From the NCBI GenBank assembly GCA_002700385.1, contig PADC01000006.1:620001-684000 (forward strand): a stretch of DNA of 64,000 bases, given 5' to 3'. The stretch comes from Cycloclasticus sp. Lineage in GTDB: Bacteria > Pseudomonadota > Gammaproteobacteria > Methylococcales > Cycloclasticaceae. Made by a program: the position numbers and the translations under genes. Below, one piece after another: positions 1 to 9,138 of this stretch; the first letter of the stretch is position 1; each line of letters opens with the position of its first letter. The notes beneath the pieces were generated by a model that saw nothing but the letters and a program-made list of their open reading frames with translations, was not told where the DNA came from and searched no databases.

Positions 1-729
1 AATTGGATGTTAGAACAAAGTAATAAGTTACCAGAGATTATCTACATACCTGCGTCTGTAATGGTTGCTAAAGTTGGCAATACTACTCATGCAGTCCCTG
101 CTGACGGTTGTGCGATTTTGGATGACAAAAAAAACCTTAGACCTCACCAATCCAAACTAACTAAGGCTCTATCACAATCACTTTTACCTAAGATGCAGAG
201 CTGTCAGCAACGAATTAAGACTAACAGCGACGACTTAATGAGTTGTGTAATGGCACACCAAAGCGACCCAAGTTTTTGTGGACAACAAATAAAAAATAAA
301 CTGACAAAATGTTTAGCTGAATCACCTCAAAACCACACCGATACATGGAACAAAATAAACGTCAAATGGGTTCAAAGTAATTTTAGTATAGCCCAATGTA
401 ATGCTTATTTAAGACATGAAAAATTACGCACCTCGAAAAGGTTTCCAACAGACAACGGTTCTCTTCAATTTAAACCATCACAAATTACTGCTCGATTCAA
501 TTTTGGCCAATCATTTAGCTTACCCTCTATAAAGGATAAACCCTTCAATTTAGAAAGGCCGCTAGAACAAGCGATATTAATGTTTAAAGTTAAAATACTT
601 TCAGGAAAATTATCTTCTGTGCTTACAAAGAAAGGGCCTACCCTTCAGGTAAAAACAAAGATTATTAGCACAAAATACACTAAAGGAACTACTTACGGGT
701 TAAAACCTATTCGGGGGGCGTCAAGCTGA
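1..729 (+). CDS. hypothetical protein, probably 5' partial
   Basis: I do not recognise this protein. The frame is open to the first base of the window, so the true start may lie upstream; the first ATG is at 7. From that ATG it is 240 residues, basic, rich in Lys/Asn/Gln, with four Cys in residues 60-110 spaced like disulfide pairs (MQSC, MSCVM, SFCGQ, TKCLAE) and one more near residue 133. The C-terminal third looks like alternating beta-strand sequence. There is no clear signal peptide or membrane segment in the visible part. Its codon use looks more AT-rich than the pqq genes that follow. It could be a secreted or periplasmic accessory protein, but no function is assigned. Confidence 0.5.
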   Translation, partial: NWMLEQSNKLPEIIYIPASVMVAKVGNTTHAVPADGCAILDDKKNLRPHQSKLTKALSQSLLPKMQSCQQRIKTNSDDLMSCVMAHQSDPSFCGQQIKNKLTKCLAESPQNHTDTWNKINVKWVQSNFSIAQCNAYLRHEKLRTSKRFPTDNGSLQFKPSQITARFNFGQSFSLPSIKDKPFNLERPLEQAILMFKVKILSGKLSSVLTKKGPTLQVKTKIISTKYTKGTTYGLKPIRGASS

Positions 730-1158
730 TATTTCTCAATATATAAAACGAGTTAACTAAAACCCTGCCCTCCCATATCGACATACAAGATCAGGTTTCA
801 GCACAAAACTGCAACCTAATGAAGCCTTTATTCTTTATTGTAAAGTTAGAACAATCACTCTCCGACTTTGTAGCGTTTATCTTTAGAAATGGTATTTACT
901 CGCTACTCCTAGCAGTGTTGCTATAAAGGGTAATTTTGCCGAACAATTAATAATGACCCCCTATATCAGACGATACGATAGAATACTATCGTATGCCTAA
1001 CGGTCATTCTTAGAATCTGAATGATAGCGCAGCATTTTAATTAGCTTACTCATTTAACTAGGTTTTTTCTTTATTACGAAAAAAAATTTCAATACCCGTT
1101 TAATTAACTTTTACCATAAAATCGATTAGAACTCTAACTGACTCCTCTTATTAAATTT
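730..1158. other. 429-base AT-rich intergenic region before pqqB
   Basis: No convincing gene. I looked for pqqA, a peptide of about 23-30 residues with an E-x3-Y motif that usually sits directly before pqqB, and did not find it in any + frame. The region holds one perfect hairpin (973-994), an A8 run near 1078 and several T-rich stretches. The pqqB promoter is probably in the last 150 bases, but no hexamer pair is good enough to call. Confidence 0.5.
973..994. repeat. perfect 9-bp inverted repeat
   Basis: ATACGATAG at 973-981 and CTATCGTAT at 986-994 are exact reverse complements around AATA. No T-run follows, so it is not a standard rho-independent terminator. It may be an operator or an RNA hairpin in the pqq leader; its role is unknown. 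Confidence 0.5.
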
Positions 1159-2067
1159 ATGCAAATTCGTGTTTTAGGCTCAGGTGCTGGCGGCGGCTTT
1201 CCACAATGGAATTGTAGCTGCCCTAATTGCAAAGCTGTACGCGCAGGAACGATTAAAACCTCTACTCGCAACCAGTCATCCATTGCCGTTTCATCGGATG
1301 GCGAGCACTGGGTTTTATTTAACGCGTCGCCTGACGTTCGCGCTCAATTAGAGAGCTTTCCTGAAATACACCCAAAAAATAAAGTACGTGGCACCGGTAT
1401 TGAAGCCATTGTGATGTTTGATTCTCAAATTGATCACGCTACAGGGTTATTGATTTTACGCGAAGGCGACCCATTAACCATTTATTGTACCGAGATGGTA
1501 AAGCAAGACCTAACAACCGGTTTTCCAATTTTTAACATTTTGGAACACTTTTGTGGTGTGAATGAGCATGCTATTCCACTGGATGGTCATGCCTTTACTA
1601 TCCCCAATATTAATGATTTAGAATTTATGGCGTTACCGCTAAAAAGCAAGGCACCGCCCTATTCACCTCACCGTAACGACCCGCATGAAGGAGACAATAT
1701 TGGGATGGTTATTCGCCAGTGTTCAACGGGCAAAACGATGTTCTACGCACCAGGCCTGGGTGAAATCGAGCCACATGTTGAAAAAGCCATGTGCGAAGCT
1801 GATTGTGTACTGGTAGACGGTACCTTCTGGACAGACGATGAGCTTGCTTCAGTGGGCCGCCCTTTATCAGCTAGAAAAATTGGTCACTTACCACAATCCG
1901 GTAAAGGCGGCATGATTGAGTTTTTAGATACCCTCAAAAAACCTCGAAAAATCTTGATTCACATCAATAACACCAATCCCATACTCAATGAAAATTCTAA
2001 AGAACGCGATATACTGACCCAACACGGCATTGAAGTATCATTTGACAACATGAATATCGAACTCTAA
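1159..2067 (+). CDS. pqqB: PqqB, coenzyme PQQ biosynthesis protein B
   Basis: A metallo-beta-lactamase-fold protein of PQQ biosynthesis, 302 residues, the normal family length. It starts with [19 protein letters not shown], the PqqB signature, followed by the CxCxxC zinc site (CSCPNC, residues 19-24). The fold's metal-site region appears as [11 protein letters not shown] near residue 88. PqqB is thought to act as an oxygenase or hydroxylase on the excised Glu-Tyr adduct before PqqC; this follows published family work and is not visible here. It is the first gene of pqqBCDE, with 3 bases to pqqC. No pqqA precedes it. Confidence 0.97.
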   Translation: MQIRVLGSGAGGGFPQWNCSCPNCKAVRAGTIKTSTRNQSSIAVSSDGEHWVLFNASPDVRAQLESFPEIHPKNKVRGTGIEAIVMFDSQIDHATGLLILREGDPLTIYCTEMVKQDLTTGFPIFNILEHFCGVNEHAIPLDGHAFTIPNINDLEFMALPLKSKAPPYSPHRNDPHEGDNIGMVIRQCSTGKTMFYAPGLGEIEPHVEKAMCEADCVLVDGTFWTDDELASVGRPLSARKIGHLPQSGKGGMIEFLDTLKKPRKILIHINNTNPILNENSKERDILTQHGIEVSFDNMNIEL

Positions 2068-2070
2068 GCC

Positions 2071-2796
2071 ATGACAGAACAAACACCCTGGTCTTTAGAA
2101 GAATTTGAACAACGCATTCGCGATATGGAGCGCTTTTACCACATTCATCACCCGTATCATGTGATGATGCACGAAGGCGCTCTCAACAAAGAACAAATTC
2201 GTGGCTGGGTGGCAAATCGCTTTTATTATCAAGTTAATATCCCCTTAAAAGATGCTGCGATTATGGCCAACTGCCCCGACCGCGACACACGCGCTCAGTG
2301 GGTTCAACGCATTCTTGACCACGATGGCGCACCCGGGGAAATCGGTGGTATCGAAGCCTGGCTACAGCTCGGAGAAGCGGTAGGTTTAACCCGCAAAGAA
2401 GTCTTGTCTGAAGAACACGTATTACCCGGCGTGCGCTTTGCGGTAGACGCGTACGTTAATTTTGCACGACGCGTTACATGGCAAGAAGCGGCAAGCTCCT
2501 CGTTAACGGAGCTATTTGCGCCTAAAATTCACCAACAACGGTTAGATAACTGGCCTGAACATTATCCGTGGATTGATTTAAACGGCTTAACGTATTTTCA
2601 AAAACGTCTGTCGGAAGCACGTCGTGATGTAGAACATGGTTTACGTATCACGCTGGAGCATTATAAAACGCGCGAGCAGCAAGAAAAAATGATTCGTATT
2701 TTAAAATTTAAACTCGATATTCTTTGGACAATGGCTGACGCTATGCACATGGCATACGTGCATCACATGCCCCCTTACTGTACCGTTGATTCATGA
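2071..2796 (+). CDS. pqqC: PqqC, pyrroloquinoline-quinone synthase
   Basis: A cofactor-less oxidase that performs the last step of PQQ synthesis, ring closure and eight-electron oxidation of AHQQ using O2. 241 residues, all-helical heme-oxygenase-like fold. Family-typical stretches are [14 protein letters not shown] (22-35), [10 protein letters not shown] (45-54) and [19 protein letters not shown] (80-98). The His, Tyr and Arg residues of the active-site cavity are present in these motifs. The stop overlaps the pqqD start in ATGA, indicating translational coupling. Confidence 0.97.
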   Translation: MTEQTPWSLEEFEQRIRDMERFYHIHHPYHVMMHEGALNKEQIRGWVANRFYYQVNIPLKDAAIMANCPDRDTRAQWVQRILDHDGAPGEIGGIEAWLQLGEAVGLTRKEVLSEEHVLPGVRFAVDAYVNFARRVTWQEAASSSLTELFAPKIHQQRLDNWPEHYPWIDLNGLTYFQKRLSEARRDVEHGLRITLEHYKTREQQEKMIRILKFKLDILWTMADAMHMAYVHHMPPYCTVDS

Positions 2797-3068
2797 GCCT
2801 TCAAACTCATAACACCCTCCAACTTTCCCCTGCTTATCGACTACAGTGGGAAGCAGCTCAGAATATGTTTGTCCTGCTCTACCCCGAAGGATTAATTGAG
2901 TTAAACCAGAGCTCTGCAGAAATTTTACAATTATGCGATGGCACCAACACACTGGCCCGTATCGTGGTTGCATTAGAAAAAAAATTCAACACCACCGGCT
3001 TGGAAAATGACATCAAAAACTTCTTAACCGTCGCACTCGATAATGGCTGGATCACTCAAAGCACCTAG
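2793..3068 (+). CDS. pqqD: PqqD, PQQ peptide chaperone
   Basis: A small winged-helix-like RiPP recognition element that binds the PqqA precursor peptide and presents it to the radical SAM enzyme PqqE. 91 residues, normal length. It has the family pattern of a short beta hairpin ([25 protein letters not shown]) followed by a helical part ending in LDNGWI. It overlaps pqqC by 4 bases and pqqE by 26 bases, fitting the tight stoichiometry of a PqqD-PqqE complex. Confidence 0.95.
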   Translation: MSLQTHNTLQLSPAYRLQWEAAQNMFVLLYPEGLIELNQSSAEILQLCDGTNTLARIVVALEKKFNTTGLENDIKNFLTVALDNGWITQST

Positions 3069-4167
3069 CCCGCCACGCTGGTTATTAGCAGAGCTAACCT
3101 ACGCTTGCCCTTTGCAGTGTCCGTACTGTTCTAACCCACTCAATTACGCCCATATCAACGATGAACTCTCTACTGAAGACTGGAAACGCGTCCTCAAACA
3201 GTCACGTGAAATGGGTGCCGTACAACTCGGTTTTTCCGGCGGCGAGCCACTGCTAAGAAGCGACTTAATTGAACTGGTTCAATATGCACATCAACTGGGC
3301 TATTACAGCAACCTCATCACCTCAGGATACAGCATCGATGAGGCTAAAATTATTGCACTAAAAAAAGCAGGCCTGGATCATATTCAAATCAGCCTACAAG
3401 CCAGCTCACAGGAATTAAATGACTACATTGCTGGCACAGAAAGCTTTGAACAGAAAAAAACCGTGGCCAAACTGGTAAAAAAACACGGTTACCCGATGGT
3501 GCTTTGCGTGGTACTTCACCGCGCAAACATTCATCAAATGAAAGACATTTTGGAAATGGCCATTGAACTCGAGGCAGATTTTGTCGAACTGGCCAACACA
3601 CAATACTACGGCTGGGCGCATCACAACCGTGATCAACTGATGCCCACTCAGCAACAATTAAACGATGCCGAACTTATTGCTAATCAATACCAAGCCTCAC
3701 AAAAAGGTAAAATGAAAATCTATTATGTGGTGCCTGATTATTATGAAGGACGCCCGAAAGCCTGTATGAACGGTTGGGGAACAACTTTCCTGACGATTGC
3801 CCCTGATGGTTTGGCACTGCCGTGTCACTCTGCCCGACAGTTACCTAATTTTGATTGCCCCAATGTAAAAGACCACTCCGTACATAACATATGGAATGAA
3901 TCAAAAGCATTCAACTATTTTCGTGGTGATGGCTGGATGAAAGAACCTTGCCGCAGTTGCGAAGAGAAGGATAAAGACTTTGGCGGCTGTCATTGCCAAG
4001 CCTTTTTGTTAACCGGTGATGCAACCAATACCGACCCTGTTTGTCACTTATCCCCACAACACAACCTTGTGACTGAGGCCGTTGACCTCGCAAACCTTAA
4101 CAACAAACAACCCAGTGAAAAACCACTTGTTTTTCGCAATAGCAAAAATTCCAAGCCCTTTAAATAA
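3043..4167 (+). CDS. pqqE: PqqE, PqqA peptide cyclase (radical SAM, SPASM)
   Basis: A radical SAM enzyme that forms the Glu-Tyr carbon-carbon bond in PqqA, the first step of PQQ synthesis. 374 residues. The SAM cluster motif CxxxCxxC is CPLQCPYC (residues 22-29) and the GGEP motif follows at about 66. The C-terminal SPASM region carries the auxiliary-cluster cysteines (CMNGW, CHSAR, CRSCEEK, GGCHCQ, DPVCH). The ATG at 3043 lies inside pqqD; its product begins 11 residues before the conserved RWLLAELT. It ends 17 bases from the convergent peptidase gene, with no hairpin terminator seen. Confidence 0.97.
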   Translation: MAGSLKAPSPPRWLLAELTYACPLQCPYCSNPLNYAHINDELSTEDWKRVLKQSREMGAVQLGFSGGEPLLRSDLIELVQYAHQLGYYSNLITSGYSIDEAKIIALKKAGLDHIQISLQASSQELNDYIAGTESFEQKKTVAKLVKKHGYPMVLCVVLHRANIHQMKDILEMAIELEADFVELANTQYYGWAHHNRDQLMPTQQQLNDAELIANQYQASQKGKMKIYYVVPDYYEGRPKACMNGWGTTFLTIAPDGLALPCHSARQLPNFDCPNVKDHSVHNIWNESKAFNYFRGDGWMKEPCRSCEEKDKDFGGCHCQAFLLTGDATNTDPVCHLSPQHNLVTEAVDLANLNNKQPSEKPLVFRNSKNSKPFK

Positions 4168-4184
4168 CCCCCTTTAAGGACAGT

Positions 4185-5144
4185 TTATCCATTTGATCTT
4201 GAAGGCTTAAATGCATCTGTCGCAGAGACCAAAGCATCAATCATTTCTTCCCCGTGTGCTAAATGCGTTGAATTTGGCAAAGGTATAAATTTAGCGTTAG
4301 GTAATGCTTTCGCCAAAGTAAATGAAGATTCAATCGGGCACATATAATCTTTTTGTCCATGAATAATCGTACACGGTAAGTCCTGTATACGAATGGCATT
4401 CTCCAAAATTTGATTTTCACGAATAAAATAATCATTCATGGCGTAATGCGTTTCAATACGCGCTTGGGCAATCGCTGTTTCAGGCACTTCACCTTCCAGT
4501 TCTTCCGCATTAAACTCTTCCCCGAGAACCACTGCACCACCCCATGCATCCCATTCACGTGTTGTGTCTTGTTGAACGTCAGCATCATCAATATTGAGTC
4601 GGTGATAGTAGGCTTTCAGCACCTCCTTGCGCTCATTTTTTGAGATGAATTCAGTAAAACGATACCAAGCTTCAGGGTACAACCGATTCGCACCTTCTTT
4701 AAAAAACCAATCCGCGTCTTTTGAACGTGCCAAAAAAGTTCCCCGCAAAATCAGACCCAACACATTCGATGTGTATTGTTGGGCATATATCAAGGCTAAT
4801 GTTGCTCCCCATGAACCACCAAACAATAACCACTTTTCAATACTCAATTTTTTACGAATGGCTTCCATATCGAGCAAAATGTGGTTCGTTGTATTATGCT
4901 TCAAACGGCCTAATGGACGGGAACGACCCGCACCTCGCTGATCCATTAAAATAATGTGGTATTTATCCGGATTAAAAAAGCAACGGTGATGATCTTTACA
5001 ACTTGAACCCGGACCACCGTGTAAAAAGATAACAGGTACACCGTTTGGATTACCCACTTGTTCAACATACACCTCATGTCCATCACTCATATCAAGCCAA
5101 TACGTGGCGAATGGTTTTATTTCAGGGTACACGGTTTTATGCAT
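4185..5144 (-). CDS. pip: proline iminopeptidase (S33 family)
   Basis: A cytoplasmic alpha/beta-hydrolase that removes N-terminal proline from peptides. About 319 residues, usual for the family. The oxyanion-hole motif is FLHGGPGSS near residue 43, the nucleophile elbow is GGSWGAT near 110, the acid is in HGQKDYMCP and the His in STHLAHGEE near the C-terminus. I prefer the ATG at 5144 over the TTG one codon upstream, because AAGGA sits 6 bases before it. It is convergent with pqqE and divergent from thiO, with no functional link to PQQ visible beyond adjacency. Confidence 0.9.
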   Translation of the reverse strand: MHKTVYPEIKPFATYWLDMSDGHEVYVEQVGNPNGVPVIFLHGGPGSSCKDHHRCFFNPDKYHIILMDQRGAGRSRPLGRLKHNTTNHILLDMEAIRKKLSIEKWLLFGGSWGATLALIYAQQYTSNVLGLILRGTFLARSKDADWFFKEGANRLYPEAWYRFTEFISKNERKEVLKAYYHRLNIDDADVQQDTTREWDAWGGAVVLGEEFNAEELEGEVPETAIAQARIETHYAMNDYFIRENQILENAIRIQDLPCTIIHGQKDYMCPIESSFTLAKALPNAKFIPLPNSTHLAHGEEMIDALVSATDAFKPSRSNG

Positions 5145-5240
5145 CAATCATCCTTCTTTTTCATGGTTCAAAGCTGATTAGGGTCAGCAAATACCGAGTT
5201 AGACTACGCTATAATAAGCCTTTTTTAAACCCTACTTTTT

Positions 5241-6323
5241 ATGTTTGATTTTCTTATTATTGGCGGTGGTCTTATTGGTTTATTAACCGCTAAAGAACTA
5301 CAAAAAACAGGTGCTAACATTGCTGTTATTGAAAAAAACAGCCCTGGCAAACAGGCGACCTGGGCAGCCGGTGGGATTTTATCTCCTATGCGTCCCTGGT
5401 ATTACTCCGAACCTGTCAACGCCATTAGCTCCATCAGTCAATCTATCTATCAACAATTATCGATCGAGCTTCGTGATGAAACAGGCATAGATCCCGAGTG
5501 GTTGCCATCAGGCATGCTCGTTCTGCATGACAATGAAATGACGCAGGCTATCGAGTGGTGCGAACAACATCATTCACCCATTAAGGTATTGACTACTGAA
5601 GAACTTAAAACACAGTTTAACCATTTAACACCGCAAAAAAAATCCGCTATCTATCGCCCTGATGTGGCCACCATACGGCCCCATAAATTATTAGCGGCGC
5701 TAAACCAATTTTTAGCCAACAACGGTGTCACATTTTACAACGATCAAGAAGCCCAAAAGCTCAACATTAACAACCAAGCCATCACCTCTGTTCAATTAGA
5801 AGAGACAACGCTTAATGCTGGAGAATACATTGTTTGTAGTGGCGCATGGAGCCCTAATTTACTGCCTGAACTGGCTGAAAAACCGAACATTACCCCTGTA
5901 AAAGGTCAAATGATCTGTTTTCCACCCACCGCTATCGCCAACAAATCAATGGTCATGGATGGCAATCGCTATATCATCCCCCGCAAAGATGGGCGAATGG
6001 TGGTGGGCAGTACCCGTGAACAGACTGGCTTTGATGCCAGTACAACTCAATCAGCCTTTAAGGCACTTAAAGAGTTTGCCCAACAACTCTACCCTGCGTT
6101 ATCCCATGTCGAACCGGATGCCCATTGGGCGGGATTAAGACCTGCTTCACCCGATAGCATTCCTTATATTTGCCGAGTCGAACCCTATAAAAACCTCAGC
6201 CTTAACGCCGGACATTACAGAAATGGCATTGTCACTGCGCCTGCCAGTGCGGAATTGATGGTCGATCTTTTACTGAATAAAAATACCAAAATTGACCCCA
6301 AGCCCTACGAAATAAAACGCTAA
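5241..6323 (+). CDS. thiO: glycine oxidase ThiO-like FAD-dependent oxidoreductase
   Basis: A DAO-family flavoprotein of 360 residues. The N-terminal dinucleotide-binding motif GGGLIGLLTAKEL is at 7-19, followed by the ribose-binding acid in VIEKN. The C-terminal substrate and FAD region carries WAGLRPASPDSIPYI and AGHYRNGI, both typical of ThiO, which oxidises glycine to iminoglycine for the thiamine thiazole ring. No thiS/thiG lies nearby, so the thiamine role is inferred from family similarity; a more general amino-acid oxidase is possible. A TATAAT at 5210-5215 precedes it without a good -35. Confidence 0.85.
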   Translation: MFDFLIIGGGLIGLLTAKELQKTGANIAVIEKNSPGKQATWAAGGILSPMRPWYYSEPVNAISSISQSIYQQLSIELRDETGIDPEWLPSGMLVLHDNEMTQAIEWCEQHHSPIKVLTTEELKTQFNHLTPQKKSAIYRPDVATIRPHKLLAALNQFLANNGVTFYNDQEAQKLNINNQAITSVQLEETTLNAGEYIVCSGAWSPNLLPELAEKPNITPVKGQMICFPPTAIANKSMVMDGNRYIIPRKDGRMVVGSTREQTGFDASTTQSAFKALKEFAQQLYPALSHVEPDAHWAGLRPASPDSIPYICRVEPYKNLSLNAGHYRNGIVTAPASAELMVDLLLNKNTKIDPKPYEIKR

Positions 6324-6342
6324 TTTTTTGCCAAAATGCCTG

Positions 6343-6351
6343 TGCTATACT
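6343..6351 (+). promoter_or_regulatory. possible extended -10 promoter of the Fur-family gene
   Basis: TGC-TATACT forms an extended -10 element 26 bases before the ATG at 6378. No good -35 is spaced correctly (TTGCCA at 6328 is only 12 bases away). An ATG at 6336 in the same frame would lie upstream of transcription start from this promoter. Confidence 0.35.
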
Positions 6352-6377
6352 GCTATCACAAGATAAAGGCAACGCTG

Positions 6378-6791
6378 ATGATTAAAAAAACCAACAAACG
6401 ACCTGTTAAACATTTACTCAGAGAACATGGTATTACGCCGACTCAACAGCGTGTTGAAATCGCTAATTTTCTCTTCAAAAAACAGCAACACGTCTGTGCC
6501 GATCAAATCTTATCAACCATTAAACAAGGCCAACGGCCTGTTTCCAAGGCCACCGTTTATAACACACTTGGGTTATTTGCAAAAAAAGGGCTGTTACGCG
6601 AAGTGATTATTGACCCAAACAAAGTCTTTTACGACACCAACACAGAACACCATCATCACTTTTATAATACCGACACCTGCACGTTAACTGATGTTGACAA
6701 GCATGACATCAATATCAACAATCTACCAACACTTCCAACCGGAACAAAAATTCACTGTGTCGACGTGATTATTAAAATCGGTAACGAATAA
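6378..6791 (+). CDS. Fur-superfamily transcriptional regulator, Irr/PerR-like
   Basis: A metal- or heme-responsive DNA-binding protein of 137 residues. The N-terminal winged helix shows the family pattern GITPTQQRVEIANFLF and the recognition helix region SKATVYNTLGLFAKKGLL. The regulatory half has EHHHHFYN (residues about 84-91), like the histidine cluster of heme-binding Irr, but no CxxC zinc pairs. The ATG at 6378 is chosen because the 6336 alternative overlaps the probable promoter and adds non-conserved residues. It is not Fur itself: too short at the C-terminus and without the Fur cysteines. It could sense peroxide, heme or iron. Confidence 0.8.
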   Translation: MIKKTNKRPVKHLLREHGITPTQQRVEIANFLFKKQQHVCADQILSTIKQGQRPVSKATVYNTLGLFAKKGLLREVIIDPNKVFYDTNTEHHHHFYNTDTCTLTDVDKHDININNLPTLPTGTKIHCVDVIIKIGNE

Positions 6792-6796
6792 ACAAC

Positions 6797-6825
6797 TTGT
6801 CGATTTTTTAATAATTCCCTATACT
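6797..6825 (+). promoter_or_regulatory. sigma-70 promoter of tRNA-Thr
   Basis: TTGTCG (6797-6802), 17-base spacer, TATACT (6820-6825). The -10 box ends 14 bases before the mature tRNA 5' end, with a GC-containing discriminator (CTCGCCC) as expected for stringently controlled tRNA promoters. Confidence 0.65.
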
Positions 6826-6839
6826 TTCTCGCCCTTTTA

Positions 6840-6915
6840 GCCGATGTAGCTCAGTTGGTAGAGCGGCTCATTCGTAATGAGTAGGTCAGCGGTTCGAATC
6901 CGCTCATTGGCTCCA
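6840..6915 (+). tRNA. tRNA-Thr (anticodon CGT)
   Basis: The 76-base cloverleaf closes fully. The acceptor stem GCCGATG pairs with CATTGGC (one G-U). The D arm contains AGCTCAGTTGGTAGAGC. The anticodon stem GCTCA/TGAGT encloses loop TTCGTAA with anticodon CGT, reading ACG. The T arm is GCGG-TTCGAAT-CCGC, and CCA is encoded. It stands alone between the Fur-family gene and msrQ. Confidence 0.97.
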
Positions 6916-6968
6916 TCTATCTTTTTTCAAACGCATTTTAAGCCATACAATCGATATACGGTGTCTAC

Positions 6969-7589
6969 TTATACCCGTTGTTTTACGCTAGACCCTCGCC
7001 TGGTCAAAGCGACCCTGAAGGCTAATAAAACAAGCAGGATAGCCAAGTAAATGAAGGGCTCTGAATAATCTAACTTCGTTAACCAAAAGAAATGAAGCAC
7101 ACCTAACAGGGCCACTGGATATATCATTTTATGCAACGTGAACCATGAGTGCCCTAAAAGGCGCATCATTCCCGATGTAGATGTTACGGCTAATGGAATG
7201 AGCATAAAGTAGGCTAACAAACCCACCATAATGTAGGGGCTTTGAGGCACATCTTTTATCATATTTTCCATACTTAATGATTGATCCAACACCAGCCAAA
7301 CCAAGACATGCAAACTTGCATAAAAGAACGCGAACAGGCCCAGCATACGACGAAAACGCATGGGTATGGGTGAATGGAAAAAACGCTGCAAAAGCGTCAT
7401 GCTCAATGTGATAAACAAAAATCGTAGCGCCCAGTCACCCGTCCTAAAGTGCAATGTTTGAATAGGGTCTGCGCCTAACTGATTAAACACCGTCTCCCAG
7501 ATAATAAACATAAAAGGCATTAAACATGCAATAAACACAAACGTTTTCAATACGACAAGTTGCTGCTTGATTAGCCTTTTTTTTGCCAA
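6969..7589 (-). CDS. msrQ: MsrQ (YedZ), heme-binding membrane subunit of the MsrPQ system
   Basis: An inner-membrane b-heme protein that passes electrons from the respiratory chain or flavin reductase to periplasmic MsrP. 206 residues with about six hydrophobic segments and family-conserved histidines (LQTLHFRTGDW, FFYASLHVLVW, HSWFTLHKMIYPVALLGVLHF). The start appears to be TTG at 7589: the preceding in-frame codon is ATT, and AAGG lies 9-10 bases before the TTG. It lies 15 bases after msrP, the standard gene order. Confidence 0.92.
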   Translation of the reverse strand: MAKKRLIKQQLVVLKTFVFIACLMPFMFIIWETVFNQLGADPIQTLHFRTGDWALRFLFITLSMTLLQRFFHSPIPMRFRRMLGLFAFFYASLHVLVWLVLDQSLSMENMIKDVPQSPYIMVGLLAYFMLIPLAVTSTSGMMRLLGHSWFTLHKMIYPVALLGVLHFFWLTKLDYSEPFIYLAILLVLLAFRVALTRRGSSVKQRV

Positions 7590-7604
7590 AATGAAGACCT
7601 TGCT

Positions 7605-8573
7605 TTAGAAAAAACGCTTTAGATTCATCCCCTTATACAAACTCGCCACCTGTTCACCATACCCATTAAACATTTCCGTTTTTCTTTTAGGTGTGAACAA
7701 GGGCGCGCCAATCACCCTCTCACGACTTTGGCTCCACCGAGGATGAGAAACGTGTGGATTAACATTGGCATAAAACCCGTACTCATGGCGAGCCGATTCA
7801 TTCCATGATGTTGTTGGTTGATGCTCTACTAATCGTATCTTTACAATGGATTTAATGCTTTTAAAACCGTACTTCCACGGCACAATTAACCTCAACGGAG
7901 CGCCATTTTGATTAGGCATTTCTTCACCGTACAGCCCGGTTGCCATTAAGGTTAAAGGGTGCATCGCTTCATCCATTCTCAACCCTTCAACATAGGGCCA
8001 TTTCAATGTGCGCCGTTTTTGCCCAGGCATTTGCTCTGGATCATAAAGCGTCGTGAATTCCACATAGTTCGCTTTCGATGTAGGCTCCATTTGCTTAATC
8101 AGTTCTGCTAATGAAAAACCTATCCATGGCACAACCATCGACCACGCCTCGACGCAACGTAAACGATAAATACGTTCTTCTAGTTGTTGGCGTTTGAGTA
8201 TATCTTCTAAATCATACACGCCTGGTTTACCCACTTCGCCGTCTACCGTTACACTCCATGGCCTTGTTTTTAGGCGATGCGCATGAGCTGCAGGATCCCC
8301 TTTGCCCGTGCCAAATTCATAAAAATTATTGTAGCTGGTCACCAGCTCATAAGGTGTTAACTCATTTTTAATTGGAGAGTTGCTTTTTTTATAATGTTCA
8401 ATTTTATTTCCTGCCCACAATGTATTTGGGGAAAAACTGGTTGCCAGCACCAATGCTGAACCTTGAGCCAGAAATTGCCGACGTGACGCAGAAATTATCG
8501 AACGACTCTTGTCGTAGTCCTTTTTCGGTGTCACTTCATTTTCTTTAATCAGTGACGCTGATTTTATAAGCAT
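7605..8573 (-). CDS. msrP: MsrP (YedY), periplasmic molybdopterin methionine sulfoxide reductase
   Basis: The catalytic subunit that repairs oxidised methionine in periplasmic proteins. 322 residues. It carries a Tat signal ([15 protein letters not shown], twin Arg at 31-32), then the sulfite-oxidase-fold domain. The molybdenum-ligating Cys is in [10 protein letters not shown] (Cys140), and the family stretches [18 protein letters not shown] and HPRWSQ near the C-terminus are present. It forms a two-gene operon with msrQ. Confidence 0.95.
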   Translation of the reverse strand: MLIKSASLIKENEVTPKKDYDKSRSIISASRRQFLAQGSALVLATSFSPNTLWAGNKIEHYKKSNSPIKNELTPYELVTSYNNFYEFGTGKGDPAAHAHRLKTRPWSVTVDGEVGKPGVYDLEDILKRQQLEERIYRLRCVEAWSMVVPWIGFSLAELIKQMEPTSKANYVEFTTLYDPEQMPGQKRRTLKWPYVEGLRMDEAMHPLTLMATGLYGEEMPNQNGAPLRLIVPWKYGFKSIKSIVKIRLVEHQPTTSWNESARHEYGFYANVNPHVSHPRWSQSRERVIGAPLFTPKRKTEMFNGYGEQVASLYKGMNLKRFF

Positions 8574-8637
8574 GTCTTCTCACCGTGTTACTGAATGGGT
8601 ACTTACTAGACCTGTTAACTCACAAAATACTTACAAC

Positions 8638-8661
8638 AAAAAAAACGGGGCTTTCGCCCCG
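8638..8661 (-). terminator. rho-independent terminator of hsp20
   Basis: Read on the minus strand: CGGGGC, loop GAAA, GCCCCG, then eight T. Stem 8646-8661, T-run 8638-8645. It lies 22 bases after the hsp20 stop and separates it from msrPQ. Confidence 0.9.
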
Positions 8662-8682
8662 CTCGGTTTCAGACAACCTAAA

Positions 8683-9123
8683 TTAACTATCGTTACTCTT
8701 AACCTTAATTCGTTTTGCCTGCTGTACAGGCTTTTTAGCCACAACCAGCTCTAAGACACCTTTATCATAATTCGCTGTGATGTTATCGGTGTCCGTGATA
8801 TCGGGCAAAACAAAACGACGGAAAAAACTGCCACTCATGCGTTCAACACGCCTGTAACCATCTTTCTCTTCTTTAGACTCTTGTGTCCGCTCACCTTTTA
8901 CGGTGAGTACACCGTCTTTCATGCTCACCTCAATATCCTCGGGTTTAACCCCGGGTATATCAGCATGGACAACAAAGCGGTCATCTTCTTCTTTAATATC
9001 TACGGCAGGCGTCCAAGTCGCAATGGAAGAAGCGCTGTCTTCATGCTCATCCAAAAAACGCTGATTCACATCATGATTAAACTGTTTCAATAGTTGCCAA
9101 GGCTCATATTTTACTAATGTCAT
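8683..9123 (-). CDS. small heat shock protein, Hsp20/alpha-crystallin family
   Basis: An ATP-independent holdase that binds unfolding proteins. 146 residues. The alpha-crystallin domain spans about residues 38-140 (WTPAVDIKEEDDRFVVHADIPGVKPEDIEVSMKDG in short pieces), with GVLELVVAKK (the family GxLxxxxPK-type region) and the C-terminal oligomerisation motif RIKV. Two ATGs follow one another; the second (9123) has AGGAG 7 bases away and is preferred, the first (9126) only 4. A sigma-32-type promoter precedes it and a strong terminator follows, so it is a single-gene heat-shock unit. Confidence 0.93.
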   Translation of the reverse strand: MTLVKYEPWQLLKQFNHDVNQRFLDEHEDSASSIATWTPAVDIKEEDDRFVVHADIPGVKPEDIEVSMKDGVLTVKGERTQESKEEKDGYRRVERMSGSFFRRFVLPDITDTDNITANYDKGVLELVVAKKPVQQAKRIKVKSNDS

Positions 9124-9138
9124 CATCTTTCTCCTGCA

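Noticed and set aside
6336-6377. upstream ATG for the Fur-family gene
   Set aside because: Lies in the likely promoter and adds residues not seen in the family.
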